Source: Nitrospira sp. CG24B
Lineage (GTDB): Bacteria > Nitrospirota > Nitrospiria > Nitrospirales > Nitrospiraceae
Assembly: GCA_002869845.2 (NCBI GenBank)
Contig: NEWS02000004.1
Location: 482,378 to 538,450, forward strand
Direction: 5' to 3'
DNA length: 56,073 nucleotides
Numbering within the stretch: the stretch's first letter is position 1; each line of letters starts with the position of its first letter. The position numbers were made by a program, and so were the translations under genes. Below, piece after piece: positions 1 to 9,213 of the stretch. Under the pieces are notes generated by a model. That model did not search any database and had not been told where the DNA came from. It worked only from the letters and a program-made list of their open reading frames with translations.

Positions 1-2
1 CC

Positions 3-113
3 TCTTCGCTCGCTGTGGCCTTGCTGGAAGGCCTTTTTGAACATCCTGCGGTCTATGACATCCAAGCTGTGTGGAGTTTCGGATATCAGAATAGTTCTTC
101 AATGACCTGCTAG
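3..113 (+). CDS. Possible C-terminal end of an upstream gene (partial)
   Basis: One frame is open from the left edge of the window and stops 10 bases before the fliR start, so it may be the tail of the preceding gene. The 36 visible residues are not hydrophobic and do not resemble the end of FliQ, the usual gene before fliR. I do not recognise the family. It could equally be non-coding sequence that lacks a stop by chance. Confidence 0.25.
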   Translation, partial: SSLAVALLEGLFEHPAVYDIQAVWSFGYQNSSSMTC

Positions 114-123
114 TACGAGGCGA

Positions 124-912
124 ATGGCGTTGACGCAGACCATCCAGATTCTCCTTCCGGAATTCCAAGGATTTTTGATCCTCATTTCCCGTATAGGCGG
201 GCTGTTGGCTGCGTTGCCGGTGTTGAGTGGGCGGACTGTTCCGGCGAAAGTCAAACTGGCCCTCGTTCTGACGTTGGGAGTGCTGTTGGCTCCCTTAGTC
301 CGACTTCCCGCTGTGCCCTATGATCCTGTCGTCTTGGCCGCCGGGCTTGTCAGTGAAATGGTCATTGGTTTAGCGATCGGGCTGGCCGTTCGATTATTTT
401 TCGGTGCGCTCGAACTGGCCGGAGAGCTGATCGGCGTGCAGATGGGATTCGGTGTGGTGCAACTGTTCGATCCCACGACGGCCGAGCAGACCCCTATCAT
501 CGGCCAATACTTCACCCTTCTGGCGACCCTCCTCTTTCTCTCGCTGAACGGACATCTGCTGCTGGTGGCGACCATTATCTCAAGCTATGAGTCCATTCCG
601 GCATTCGGCGCGTCCGTCCCTGCTGAAATGGGCGAGGCTATTCTCCGTCTCTCTCAGAACATGTTCATCCTGGGATTGAAGTTAGCGGCACCCGTGCTCG
701 TTATCATTTTGCTGATCAATATTCTTCTTGCGTTGTTGGGACGGGCAGTCAGTCAGATCAACGTGTTTGTTCTAAGTTTTCCGGTCACCATCGCCGGCGG
801 GTTGGCGGTGATGTCGCTGTCCGCGCCGTTTGTGACGGAACTGTTGGTCCGGGAAATCGAGCGACTGCAATTCACGATTGATGAGCTCCTGAGGGCGTTA
901 GGACATGGCTGA
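124..912 (+). CDS. fliR: Flagellar type III export gate protein FliR
   Basis: FliR is an inner-membrane protein that forms the export gate with FliP and FliQ and passes rod, hook and filament subunits into the growing flagellum. The 262-residue product is almost entirely hydrophobic, with about six membrane segments, and has the family length. Its central MGFGVVQLFDPTT stretch is typical of FliR. The ATG follows a GAGG ribosome-binding site. The 3' end overlaps flhB by 8 bases, which indicates translational coupling. It heads the fliR-flhB-flhA-flhF-flhG-fliA run, all with very short gaps. Confidence 0.96.
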   Translation: MALTQTIQILLPEFQGFLILISRIGGLLAALPVLSGRTVPAKVKLALVLTLGVLLAPLVRLPAVPYDPVVLAAGLVSEMVIGLAIGLAVRLFFGALELAGELIGVQMGFGVVQLFDPTTAEQTPIIGQYFTLLATLLFLSLNGHLLLVATIISSYESIPAFGASVPAEMGEAILRLSQNMFILGLKLAAPVLVIILLINILLALLGRAVSQINVFVLSFPVTIAGGLAVMSLSAPFVTELLVREIERLQFTIDELLRALGHG

Positions 913-1981
913 GGATCGAAGTAATAAGACAGAACCCGCGACACCGAAACGGAAAGAGGATGCGCGCAAGAAAGGACAGATCGCGATCAGTCGCGACCTC
1001 TCCACCGCAGTCATTCTCTTGAGCGGCATCGGCCTGCTGGCTGCCATGTTGCCGGTTGGTCTTCAGAAAATGACGGAGATGACCCGTCAAGGGCTTCAGC
1101 TCTCCTTTCCCTTAGCGTTCTACAAAGACATGTCGATTGAACAGGTGTACGAGATCGTCATCCAGGCTGGCCTCACTGTGGTGACGCTGAGTCTTCCAGT
1201 CTTGATGGGGATTCTGGTGATGGGGAGCGGTGCGTCATTGCTGCAATCCGGGTTGTTATGGCGTGCCGATGCGATTCAACTGGATGCTCAACGCATCAGT
1301 CCGATCAAAGGATTATCACGATTGTTCTCGTTGCGATCTGTGATCGAGCTCGTGAAGGGGCTTCTCAAGATTGCGATCGTGACGGGTGTCGGTCTGTGGG
1401 TTGCACGGTATGACGTACTCCAGATTCCAGGGTTGGTCGGGTTCGATATGGGTACCGCGCTGGGTGTTACTGGAGGGCTCGCGTTGAAGGTCGGATTGGC
1501 CGTTGCTGGGGCGATTGGGGTCTTGGCCGGGTTTGACTATTTCTACCAACGCTATGAGTGGGAACGTAGTCTGCGGATGTCGAAGGAAGAGGTCAAGGAG
1601 GAACACAAGTCCGCGGAAGGCGACCCGCTCATCAAGGGTCGCGTGCGGACTCTCCAACGAGAGCTGACCAAGAAACGCATGATGGCCGCCGTGAAAACTG
1701 CGGATGTGGTGGTTACTAATCCGACACATCTGGCTGTTGCGCTGAAGTATGACACCACCACGATGGGAGCTCCTGTGGTGGTTGCTAAAGGAGCTGGCTT
1801 TGTCGCTGAACGCATTCGTGAGCTCGCTCGACATCACGGGGTGCCGGTTGTCGAACAGAAGTTCGTGGCCCGAACACTGTTTAAACTCGTTGACATTGGT
1901 AAGGAGATTCCAAACGAGCTGTATCGTGCGGTTGCGGAGATTCTCGCGTTGGTGTATCGCGCCAGAGGTGTGACTCCATGA
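905..1981 (+). CDS. flhB: Flagellar export switch protein FlhB
   Basis: FlhB is the inner-membrane export component that switches substrate class from rod/hook to filament proteins after cleaving itself. The 358-residue protein has a charged N terminus, four membrane segments (about residues 35-210) and a soluble C-terminal domain. The autocleavage motif NPTH is intact at residues 272-275, in the usual place, so the substrate-specificity switch should work. It overlaps fliR by 8 bases. The short basic tail after the cleavage domain is normal. Confidence 0.98.
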   Translation: MAEDRSNKTEPATPKRKEDARKKGQIAISRDLSTAVILLSGIGLLAAMLPVGLQKMTEMTRQGLQLSFPLAFYKDMSIEQVYEIVIQAGLTVVTLSLPVLMGILVMGSGASLLQSGLLWRADAIQLDAQRISPIKGLSRLFSLRSVIELVKGLLKIAIVTGVGLWVARYDVLQIPGLVGFDMGTALGVTGGLALKVGLAVAGAIGVLAGFDYFYQRYEWERSLRMSKEEVKEEHKSAEGDPLIKGRVRTLQRELTKKRMMAAVKTADVVVTNPTHLAVALKYDTTTMGAPVVVAKGAGFVAERIRELARHHGVPVVEQKFVARTLFKLVDIGKEIPNELYRAVAEILALVYRARGVTP

Positions 1982-2004
1982 GAATGTTACAGGTCTAGGA
2001 GATT

Positions 2005-4101
2005 ATGGCAACGGCAATAGAACCGATAGAACGGCCTCAGTTCATCAAGCATCCGGACATCGTTATCTCCGTCGGGGTGGTGGCCATCCTCATGGTGATG
2101 CTGTTGCCGTTGCCTCGATTTGTGCTCGATCTGTTGTTGAGCTTCGATATCACCTTGTCGGTGATTATCTTGCTTGTCGGGCTTCAAGTGCGGCGCCCGA
2201 TTGAGTTCTCGGTATTTCCATCGATCCTGTTAGTGATCACGTTGTTCCGGCTGTCCCTCAACATTGCGTCCACGCGACTCATATTGCTGCATGGCAACGA
2301 AGGGGCAGGAGCTGCCGGTGAGGTGATTCGGGCGTTCGGAAACTTTATCGTTGGGGGTAATTACACGGTCGGTCTGGTCGTATTCTCGATTCTCGTCATC
2401 ATTAATTTCGTCGTGGTGACGAAGGGAGCCGGACGTGTAGCCGAGGTGGCTGCTCGCTTTACATTGGATGCCATGCCCGGCAAGCAGATGAGTATCGATG
2501 CGGATTTGAATGCCGGTGTGATCAGTGAGGCGGACGCACGCCGCCGCCGCCGAGAAATTGCGCAAGAGGCGGATTTTTACGGCTCGATGGACGGAGCCAG
2601 CAAGTTTGTTCGAGGCGATGCCATTGCAGCCGTCATTATCGTCTTCGTCAACATCATCGGGGGATTGGCGATCGGGATTCTGCAACAGGGCATGAGTCCG
2701 GGACTGGCGGCCCAAACCTATACCGTGCTGACGGTTGGTGAGGGATTGGTGGCGCAGATCCCTGCCCTGATCGTGTCGACTGCTGCGGGTATCGTGGTGA
2801 CTCGCGCCGCTTCGGAAATGGATTTGGGTGGGGAGATGACGCGACAACTGTTGACCTCCCCCAAACCGGTGGGCATGGCTGCTGGTATTCTTCTCGCGCT
2901 TGGTTTGGTGCCTGGGCTTCCGCATGTGGCGTTCTTAGCGTTAGGGAGCGCCCTTGCCTGGGTCGCCTATCACCTCCATCAGCGCGAGCAGGTTCAAGCA
3001 GTTCCCACACCCATTCCCAGCATGCCTAAGACCGAAGAAGGTCAGACCCGAGTGATCCCGCTCGATCTTATGGAAGTGCAGGTCGGGTACGGTTTGATCG
3101 GTCTTGTCGAGGGAACGCAAGGCACCGCATTGCTCGATCGGATTAAAGCGCTCCGGCGGCAATTTGCGGAATCGATGGGCTTTGTCGTCCCTCCCATTCA
3201 TATACGTGACAATCTCCAGCTGCGTCCGAACGAATACGCCATCATGTTGAAGGGAGTGGAGGTGGCCAAGGCTGACGTCTTGCCTGGGCATCTATTAGCG
3301 ATTGATCCAGGGACTGGTCAACGAGGCTTGGTGCAGGGCATTGCAACCAAGGAGCCTGCATTTGGGTTGCCGGCACTCTGGGTGCCTGAAGATGCCAGGG
3401 AACAGGCTCAAATGGCGGGGTATACCGTGGTGGATGCGGGATCGGCAATCGCAACACATCTATCCGAGTTGATCAAGCGCCATGGCTCCGAACTGTTGGG
3501 ACGGCAGGAGGCGCAAACGCTTTTGGATGAAGTAGGAAAATCGCATCCGAAGTTGGTGGAGGAGCTTATTCCCACGCTGGTGCCGCTCGGAACAGTCGTC
3601 AGGGTTCTCGGAAACTTGCTCAAGGAGGGCATTCCGATTCGAGATCTCCGGTCGATCCTTGAGGCAATTTCTGATCATGCCACCACCACCAAGGATGCAG
3701 AAGTTCTGACAGAGTATGCACGGCAGGCGCTGGCTCGGACCATCACCAAGCAGTATCTAGCACCTGACGGTAGTCTGCAGGTCATTACCCTGGATCCGCG
3801 ACTAGACCGGTCGTTGGCCGAACAAGCCGTGGCATTGCCGCCTGGGGCCATGTTGAACCTTGACCCCACGCTCTCTCACAAGCTGTTGACTGGTCTCAAA
3901 CAGGCAGCCGAACGGGTTGCGGCTCGTGGACAGCAGCCGATCGTGCTCTGTTCGCAGGTTGTTCGCCGCCATCTCCGTCGACACAGCGATCGTCAGTTGC
4001 ATGCCGTTCCCGTCATGGGACTCAACGAAGTGGACTCTTTTGTCCGCCTGCAGTCGTTAGATACGGTACGGATCGACTTCGAATTGGCACAGCCATCATA
4101 A
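2005..4101 (+). CDS. flhA: Flagellar export gate protein FlhA
   Basis: FlhA is the large export-gate protein. Its membrane half conducts protons and its cytoplasmic half docks chaperone-substrate complexes. The 698-residue product has the normal length. Hydrophobic segments fill roughly residues 15-320, and the conserved FHIPEP region (MPGKQM at about 156-161, followed by IDADLNAG) is intact. The soluble C-terminal domain follows from about residue 330. A TAGGAG ribosome-binding site sits four bases before the ATG. It lies 23 bases after flhB and 8 bases before flhF. Confidence 0.98.
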   Translation: MATAIEPIERPQFIKHPDIVISVGVVAILMVMLLPLPRFVLDLLLSFDITLSVIILLVGLQVRRPIEFSVFPSILLVITLFRLSLNIASTRLILLHGNEGAGAAGEVIRAFGNFIVGGNYTVGLVVFSILVIINFVVVTKGAGRVAEVAARFTLDAMPGKQMSIDADLNAGVISEADARRRRREIAQEADFYGSMDGASKFVRGDAIAAVIIVFVNIIGGLAIGILQQGMSPGLAAQTYTVLTVGEGLVAQIPALIVSTAAGIVVTRAASEMDLGGEMTRQLLTSPKPVGMAAGILLALGLVPGLPHVAFLALGSALAWVAYHLHQREQVQAVPTPIPSMPKTEEGQTRVIPLDLMEVQVGYGLIGLVEGTQGTALLDRIKALRRQFAESMGFVVPPIHIRDNLQLRPNEYAIMLKGVEVAKADVLPGHLLAIDPGTGQRGLVQGIATKEPAFGLPALWVPEDAREQAQMAGYTVVDAGSAIATHLSELIKRHGSELLGRQEAQTLLDEVGKSHPKLVEELIPTLVPLGTVVRVLGNLLKEGIPIRDLRSILEAISDHATTTKDAEVLTEYARQALARTITKQYLAPDGSLQVITLDPRLDRSLAEQAVALPPGAMLNLDPTLSHKLLTGLKQAAERVAARGQQPIVLCSQVVRRHLRRHSDRQLHAVPVMGLNEVDSFVRLQSLDTVRIDFELAQPS

Positions 4102-4109
4102 GGTAAGCC

Positions 4110-5444
4110 ATGAAGGTCAAAACATTTCACGCACTCACCATGCAGGATGCCATGCGCGCCATCAAGGAAGAACTGGGGCCGGATGCCATTATCTTGTCCG
4201 CGAAAGAGGTGCGTGAGGGCGGGCGAGTCGTACAGGCATTCAATCGACCGGTCCTGGAAGTGATGGCCGCATCCGATCAAGACGTCCAACGGTCCTCTCA
4301 GGCGGCAGGCAAAGTGTCACATGGTGCCGCACCTGGGAGACCGTCTCATGAAAAGTTGGAGGCCGCGCCGACTTTTCAACAGACCCTGCACGGAATGCTG
4401 AAGCCGAATGCTGAGGCAGCGACATCGTCCGTCGGTCGGTCCGCCTCGTCGAAGCCATCTCGAGTGCAGGTGAAGCCGAATCGTCGCCGACATTTCCGCA
4501 TCGTCGTCAACGAATTGGGTCGCCTATTGGAGGACTTGTCGCGGGAAAATATCCGGTCAATTGGAAGTCAACCGGTGCCGATGCTGGCCTGGTTGCGCCG
4601 CTCGCTGATCGAGCAGGGAATGAATGCTTCCACCGTGGATTGGCTGGTGAATGAGGCGTGCAAGACGGAACAAGTGTCCGGTCCATGCGATGATGAATCG
4701 ATTCGACTGGCGCTACAGCGTGAGATCGCAACTCGGGTGCGAACAAGCGAGCCGCTCCATAATGGACAAGGATCTCCCTCAATCGGTCTTCTGATCGGAC
4801 CCAGTGGAGCCGGAAAGACCGCGGCTGTGGCCAAGCTGGCTTCCTATTATCGTCTCGAGCAGGGGAGATCCGTTGCGCTCATTACCTTTGATACATATCG
4901 GGACACTGCGGTGGAACAGCTGCGTCGGTATGCCAAGGTCGTGGGCGTGCCGTTTGCTTGCGCCGTGTCGGCTCGACAGGTTCATCAAGGGCTCCGTCGT
5001 CATACGCGTGTAGATCTTGTACTGATCGACATGCCTGGGATCGGACCAGGTGACCTGGCATTGGCGAAAGAACTTCGACAACTGCTTCCACAGGGGGCCA
5101 TCACAACTCATCTGGTCCTTCCGGCTTCCACCAGGGAGCAGGAGCTTTGTCGGATCACGAGACGCCTCAGTGATCTACCCCAGCTGCGTCTTCTGTTCAC
5201 AAAACTCGACGAGACGGAATCGTTTGGCACCATCTTTGAAGTCGCGCATCAAACTGGGGTGCCGCTTTCCTATTGGAGCATTGGACGGCGAGTTCCCGGC
5301 GATATCGAGGTTGCCTCATCGGAACGTTTGGCGGCGTTGTTGACTGCGGAACGCTCGACCAATTCTCAAGTGCTTGTCAATCGGGTCGGTCAATCATCGG
5401 GCGCAATTCCTGCATTAGTGGAAGCGGCAGTTCACCACGGATAA
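4110..5444 (+). CDS. flhF: Flagellar SRP-family GTPase FlhF
   Basis: FlhF is an SRP-type GTPase that sets where, and partly whether, a flagellum is built, usually at the pole. The 444-residue protein has a basic N-terminal B region, a low-complexity linker and an NG domain. The P-loop GPSGAGKT is at residues 230-237, DTYR at 261-264 and TKLDET at 364-369. The G3 loop reads DMPG rather than the commoner DTAG or DTPG. Pairing with flhG just downstream is the standard polar-number module. The start lies 8 bases after the flhA stop with an AGGTAAG ribosome-binding site. Confidence 0.97.
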   Translation: MKVKTFHALTMQDAMRAIKEELGPDAIILSAKEVREGGRVVQAFNRPVLEVMAASDQDVQRSSQAAGKVSHGAAPGRPSHEKLEAAPTFQQTLHGMLKPNAEAATSSVGRSASSKPSRVQVKPNRRRHFRIVVNELGRLLEDLSRENIRSIGSQPVPMLAWLRRSLIEQGMNASTVDWLVNEACKTEQVSGPCDDESIRLALQREIATRVRTSEPLHNGQGSPSIGLLIGPSGAGKTAAVAKLASYYRLEQGRSVALITFDTYRDTAVEQLRRYAKVVGVPFACAVSARQVHQGLRRHTRVDLVLIDMPGIGPGDLALAKELRQLLPQGAITTHLVLPASTREQELCRITRRLSDLPQLRLLFTKLDETESFGTIFEVAHQTGVPLSYWSIGRRVPGDIEVASSERLAALLTAERSTNSQVLVNRVGQSSGAIPALVEAAVHHG

Positions 5445-5463
5445 TCTGGTTGGAGGTCTCGCT

Positions 5464-6333
5464 ATGCCGTTTGGAACAAGAAGGTCTGTCCTTATGTCGG
5501 AGGATCTGAGTCGTGGAGATGGTTCATCCACTCGCGTCATCGCGGTGTCCAGCGGCAAGGGAGGAGTCGGAAAGTCTAATGTCGTTGCGAACCTTGCGGT
5601 TGCACTCACGAAGGTTGGGAAGCGGGTGCTGATTTTGGATGCCGACCTCGGCTTAGGTAATCTCGATGTCCTTCTGGGGCTCGTTCCGCAGCATACGATC
5701 GAAGACGTTTTGAGAGGCACACATACGCTCGATGAGATCGTGCTCAGCGGCCCAGCGGGCATCCATGTGCTTCCGGCCAGTTCCGGTGTTGCCCGTCTGA
5801 CGGCGCTGACAGAAGCCCAACAGGTGATGATCCAGGAACAGTTGGCCCAGCTCACGTCAGAGATGGATGTGCTCTTGATCGATACCGGGGCGGGCATCTC
5901 GCCGAACGTCACCTTTTTTGCCTCGGCGGCAGATGAGACGATCATCGTCGTCTCGCCGGAGCCGACATCGCTCACGGATGCCTATGCACTGATCAAAGTC
6001 TTGGCCCGGCAGTATCGAGAACGCCGTTTCAAAGTACTGGTGAATCAGGCGAAGAGCCCCCGTGAAGCGGCTGAAGTGTTCGGGAAGTTGGATGTGGCGG
6101 TGGATCATTTTCTTCATGTGGCCGTCGAATTAGTCGGGGCGATCCCTTATGACGACTATGTGCATTTGGCCGTCATGCAGCAGAAGGCGCTCTGTGAGTT
6201 ATTCCCAGATGCGCCAGCAGCCCAAGCATTCAGGAGGTTGGCACATCAGGTGATTCAGTGGCCGAGGCCTGGTCTCCCCAAAAGTTCCGTACAGCTTGTT
6301 TGGCAACGAGCGGTGACGCCGGCTAGTAACTGA
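5464..6333 (+). CDS. flhG: MinD-like flagellar number regulator FlhG (FleN)
   Basis: FlhG is a MinD/ParA-type ATPase that stimulates FlhF GTP hydrolysis and limits the number of flagella. The deviant Walker A motif SGKGGVGKS lies at about residues 31-39, followed by DADLGLGNLD and a typical DTGAGIS Walker B region. The ATG at 5464 is chosen because GGAGG stands about 7 bases upstream. An in-frame ATG at 5494 would remove ten residues and is the alternative. A second, divergent member of this ATPase family is encoded at 43037-43936. Confidence 0.96.
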   Translation: MPFGTRRSVLMSEDLSRGDGSSTRVIAVSSGKGGVGKSNVVANLAVALTKVGKRVLILDADLGLGNLDVLLGLVPQHTIEDVLRGTHTLDEIVLSGPAGIHVLPASSGVARLTALTEAQQVMIQEQLAQLTSEMDVLLIDTGAGISPNVTFFASAADETIIVVSPEPTSLTDAYALIKVLARQYRERRFKVLVNQAKSPREAAEVFGKLDVAVDHFLHVAVELVGAIPYDDYVHLAVMQQKALCELFPDAPAAQAFRRLAHQVIQWPRPGLPKSSVQLVWQRAVTPASN

Positions 6334-6357
6334 CCAACGATCGGACATGAAAAGATC

Positions 6358-7107
6358 ATGAGCAAGACTGCTTTACCACACGAGCGAAAATCCTTTTCGG
6401 CCCAGGGAGCCAGACGCGAAGAGCTGATCAAGGAGTTTGCCCATGTTATTCGCGCGATGGCCCATCGGCTGGCCTTCCGCCTCCCGGCGTACCTCGACGC
6501 GGAGGATCTGATTTCGGTTGGCACCATTGGACTCATGGATGCCATGGATAAGTATGATCCCACACGAGAAGCGAAGTTTAAGACGTATGCGGAGTTCAGA
6601 ATTCGTGGCGCCATGCTCGATGAGATTCGATCGATGGATTGGATCCCGAGGTCGGTTCATGAACGCATCGGCTTGCTCCAAAAGACGCACACGATGCTGA
6701 TGAGCCGATTGGGTCGACCGCCTCATGATGAAGAGGTGGCAACAGAACTGAAGATGTCCTTGGAAGAGCTGGATGATTTCATTACACGGGCCAGAGGGGC
6801 GGTGATGATCAGTGTGGACGATTTAGGCCTTCATGAACCAGACGGGCATAAAGTGGTCAAGATGTTGGCCGATACACACACGCCGGATCCCCTGTCTTCA
6901 TTGGTCAACGAGCGTGAACGTGAAGTGATTGCTGACGCTATCCACAAGTTGCCGGAAAAAGAGCGCCTCGTTCTGACCTTGTATTACTACGAGGAGCTTA
7001 CGATGAAGGAAATCGGAGAGTTGCTAAAGGTCACTGAATCACGGGTTTGCCAAATCCATACCAAGGCTATCATTCAGCTCAAGGCACACTTGCATACACC
7101 GAGTTGA
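6358..7107 (+). CDS. fliA: RNA polymerase sigma-28 factor FliA
   Basis: FliA directs RNA polymerase to late flagellar and chemotaxis promoters and is held inactive by FlgM until the hook is finished. The 249-residue protein has sigma regions 2 (AEDLISVGTIGLMDAMDKYD and following), 3 and 4 (a C-terminal HTH around MKEIGELLKVTESRVCQIH). The family length is normal and no region is missing. Region 4 should contact the TCAAG -35 box seen at ten sites in this window. FlgM is encoded 5.6 kb downstream. It is probably co-transcribed with flhF and flhG. Confidence 0.97.
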   Translation: MSKTALPHERKSFSAQGARREELIKEFAHVIRAMAHRLAFRLPAYLDAEDLISVGTIGLMDAMDKYDPTREAKFKTYAEFRIRGAMLDEIRSMDWIPRSVHERIGLLQKTHTMLMSRLGRPPHDEEVATELKMSLEELDDFITRARGAVMISVDDLGLHEPDGHKVVKMLADTHTPDPLSSLVNEREREVIADAIHKLPEKERLVLTLYYYEELTMKEIGELLKVTESRVCQIHTKAIIQLKAHLHTPS

Positions 7108-7225
7108 TTCTCTCGGTCGGCCGACTCAGCTAGGTGTTCGATTGTCAGCGTGGTGAGGCTATTCGCGATAGTCCGCGATGGCTCGGCTTCAGTTCTGAGT
7201 CCTAGAACCTCGTACCACTCTCGAC

Positions 7226-7250
7226 GAGGACCTGGTATAGCCAGGTCCTC
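7226..7250. terminator. Perfect hairpin downstream of fliA
   Basis: GAGGACCTGG and its exact reverse complement CCAGGTCCTC are separated by TATAG. The hairpin stands about 120 bases after the fliA stop. No T-run follows on either strand, so it is not a classic intrinsic terminator. It could still end or stabilise the fliA transcript. Confidence 0.4.
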
Positions 7251-7511
7251 AATCAGCACTCACAATCATGCACATGAAGGTCTCACATCATACGTTCCCA
7301 CGATCGAGACAACGATCTCTAGCCTGGTGGTGTGTCTCAGTAACGGTGTGTGGGCGCTAGGAATAATTTTCACCTCAGTGGGTAGAATCCACCCTCATAG
7401 CATGGCGGGGCGATCCCATACCACCCTATTGCTCCACAGCGGAAGTTAGTTCATGCCTGCATTTGGCTGAGTTCGCGTTCGATATACAGTAATCCCTGCT
7501 CGGAACGAAAC

Positions 7512-7527
7512 TGGCATAAGGGTTGCT
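7512..7527 (+). promoter_or_regulatory. Sigma-54 promoter of the flgF operon
   Basis: TGGCATAAGGGTTGCT matches the -24/-12 consensus TGGCAC-N5-TTGCT with exact spacing; only the C of TGGCAC differs. Transcription would start near 7538, about 20 bases before the flgF ATG, and the AGGAG ribosome-binding site lies in between. This is the usual arrangement for middle (hook-basal-body) flagellar genes. Confidence 0.75.
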
Positions 7528-7556
7528 GTATCTCGAAGGCAAAAGGAGTCGGCAAT

Positions 7557-8327
7557 ATGAATCGAGGTATCTATTCGATCTTGTCTGGAGCACTCGCCCA
7601 TGAACGGCGCATGCAAGTGTTTGCGAACAATATGGCCAATGTGAATACCGCTGGGTTCAAGCAGGATGAGCAGGCCTTCAAAGCCATATTCCCACGGTAC
7701 CATGCGGTCGCTCCCACTGGAGGCCGAACGGTGGGATTGGCTCAACAGATCATGGCCAGACCATTCGGACCATCTGAGCGTGCGTTTGTCGCACCGCATC
7801 AGATCAAGACCACATTTGAGCCCGGTCGCATCCGATTGACTGGCAATCCGCTGGACGTCGCCATTCAAGGACAAGGGTTTTTTGAGGTACAGACGCCGCA
7901 AGGGTCTCGATACACCCGCAACGGCATGCTGTCGCTGGATAATCAACGTCGGTTGGTGACAGGACTTGGCTATCCCGTGATGGGGACGAGGGGTGAGATC
8001 AAGATTCCTCCCGGAAAATTGGAGATTACGACACAGGGAGACATCAAAGTCGATGACAAGCCTGTCGCCACAATCAAAGTCATGGAATTTGCGGATGAAG
8101 ACATGCCGCAGAAGTCGTCGGAAGGGCTGTTCTTCTCGGAAAAAGGCACGGTGAGCAAGAATCCGCAGATTCAGGTTGGGCACATCGAAGAGTCCAACGT
8201 CAATTCCATCGGCGAGATGGTGAAGATGCTTCAGGGTATGCGCAACTATGAATCAACGCAAAAGCTGATTCAATCGCTTGATCGTATGACTGAGGTCACG
8301 ATTCAAGATGTAGGACGAGTACTCTAA
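7557..8327 (+). CDS. flgF: Flagellar rod protein FlgF
   Basis: FlgF is a proximal rod subunit in the periplasm. The 256-residue protein has the FlgE/F/G architecture: an N-terminal rod motif with NNMANVNTAGFKQ, a central beta domain starting about residue 80, and a C-terminal helix containing ESNVNSIGEMVKMLQGMRNYE. Placement immediately before flgG supports FlgF rather than another rod paralogue. It has an AAAAGGAG ribosome-binding site and is the first gene after the sigma-54 promoter. Confidence 0.93.
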   Translation: MNRGIYSILSGALAHERRMQVFANNMANVNTAGFKQDEQAFKAIFPRYHAVAPTGGRTVGLAQQIMARPFGPSERAFVAPHQIKTTFEPGRIRLTGNPLDVAIQGQGFFEVQTPQGSRYTRNGMLSLDNQRRLVTGLGYPVMGTRGEIKIPPGKLEITTQGDIKVDDKPVATIKVMEFADEDMPQKSSEGLFFSEKGTVSKNPQIQVGHIEESNVNSIGEMVKMLQGMRNYESTQKLIQSLDRMTEVTIQDVGRVL

Positions 8328-8347
8328 GACTGTGAAGTGCCGTTGGT

Positions 8348-8389
8348 CGTTCGTAAACATCAGCTACCGCGTTTTTTGGTTTGCGAACG
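8348..8389. promoter_or_regulatory. Imperfect hairpin between flgF and flgG
   Basis: CGTTCGTAAAC (8348-8358) can pair with GTTTGCGAACG (8379-8389), an 11-bp stem with one G-T pair and a 20-base loop. It fills most of the flgF-flgG gap. It may affect mRNA processing or the level of flgG. No promoter is evident here. Confidence 0.3.
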
Positions 8390-8411
8390 GCGTGATACGT
8401 AGGAGGATTCC

Positions 8412-9203
8412 ATGATTCGTGCCATGTGGACCGCAGCGACCGGAATGACGGCTCAGCAGATCAACGTCGACACGGTTGCCCATAACCTTGCCAACGTCAA
8501 CACCAACTCCTTTAAACGCAGCCGAGCTGAGTTTGCGGACCTGCTGTATCAGATTCAACGACTCCCCGGTACCAGCGCCTCCAATGTCGGGGTCTTTCCA
8601 GTCGGCATCCAGGTCGGTGCAGGGGTGCGCCCAACGACTGTTGCGAAAGAATGGATTCAGGGGAATATGCGCCAAACGAACAACGAGACGGATCTGGCGA
8701 TCGATGGAGCAGGGTTTTTTCAAGTCTCCCGTCCTGATGGGACGATCATGTATACCCGAAATGGATCGTTTAAGCGTGACAATGTGGGCAATCTCGTGAC
8801 CGGCGACGGGGATCTTCTCAATCCCGTGATTACAATCCCTTCCGGCGCGCTCAAGGTGGATATCGGGCAGGACGGTACGGTCTCGGTTTTGCTGCCAGGT
8901 GTGACGCAGTCCTCACAAGTCGGGCAAATACAGCTGACACGGTTTGACAATCCTTCCGGCTTGGTCGCTATGGGGAGCAATCTCTTTATTGATAGCTTTG
9001 CCTCCGGCCCTCCGACGCAGGGGACCGGCGGCTTCACTACCGGGTTCGGGACGATCCAGCAGGGATTCTTGGAGAGTTCGAATGTGAATCTCGCCGAAGA
9101 AATGGTCAATATGATCATCGCCCAGCGAAGTTACGAGATTAACTCCAAGACGATCCAGGCTTCCGACGAAATGATGGCCATTGCGAACAATCTCAGACGA
9201 TAA
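8412..9203 (+). CDS. flgG: Flagellar distal rod protein FlgG
   Basis: FlgG builds the distal rod that crosses the peptidoglycan and P/L rings. The 263-residue product begins MIRAMWTAATGM, a near-universal FlgG start, followed by AHNLANVNTNSFK. It ends in the conserved ESSNVNLAEEMVNMIIAQRS helix. Length is normal. The ATG has an AGGAGG ribosome-binding site seven bases upstream. flgA starts 10 bases after the stop, so the two are one transcript. Confidence 0.97.
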   Translation: MIRAMWTAATGMTAQQINVDTVAHNLANVNTNSFKRSRAEFADLLYQIQRLPGTSASNVGVFPVGIQVGAGVRPTTVAKEWIQGNMRQTNNETDLAIDGAGFFQVSRPDGTIMYTRNGSFKRDNVGNLVTGDGDLLNPVITIPSGALKVDIGQDGTVSVLLPGVTQSSQVGQIQLTRFDNPSGLVAMGSNLFIDSFASGPPTQGTGGFTTGFGTIQQGFLESSNVNLAEEMVNMIIAQRSYEINSKTIQASDEMMAIANNLRR

Positions 9204-9213
9204 GGAGCGGCTC

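Larger units (their letters stand above)
7108..7556. other. 449-base gap between fliA and flgF
   Basis: This stretch separates the export/regulator operon from the rod/ring operon. It holds a perfect 10-bp hairpin at 7226-7250 and a sigma-54-type promoter at 7512-7527. An open frame at 7150-7449 has no convincing ribosome-binding site and no recognisable protein, so I do not call it a gene. I did not recognise activator (FlrC/FleQ-type) binding sites, which would be expected upstream of a sigma-54 promoter. Confidence 0.7.

Noticed and set aside
1316..1837. 173-codon open frame antisense to flhB
   Set aside because: It lies wholly opposite an intact, clearly recognisable flhB, has no ribosome-binding site and encodes no known fold.
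5415..5975. 186-codon open frame antisense to flhG
   Set aside because: It mirrors the conserved P-loop region of flhG on the other strand; the composition is that of a shadow frame.
7150..7449. 99-codon open frame in the fliA-flgF gap
   Set aside because: There is no ribosome-binding site, it runs through the hairpin at 7226-7250, and the residue composition is unstructured.
9181..9213. Longer flgA starting inside flgG
   Set aside because: The extra residues break the signal peptide and the ribosome-binding site fits ATG 9214.
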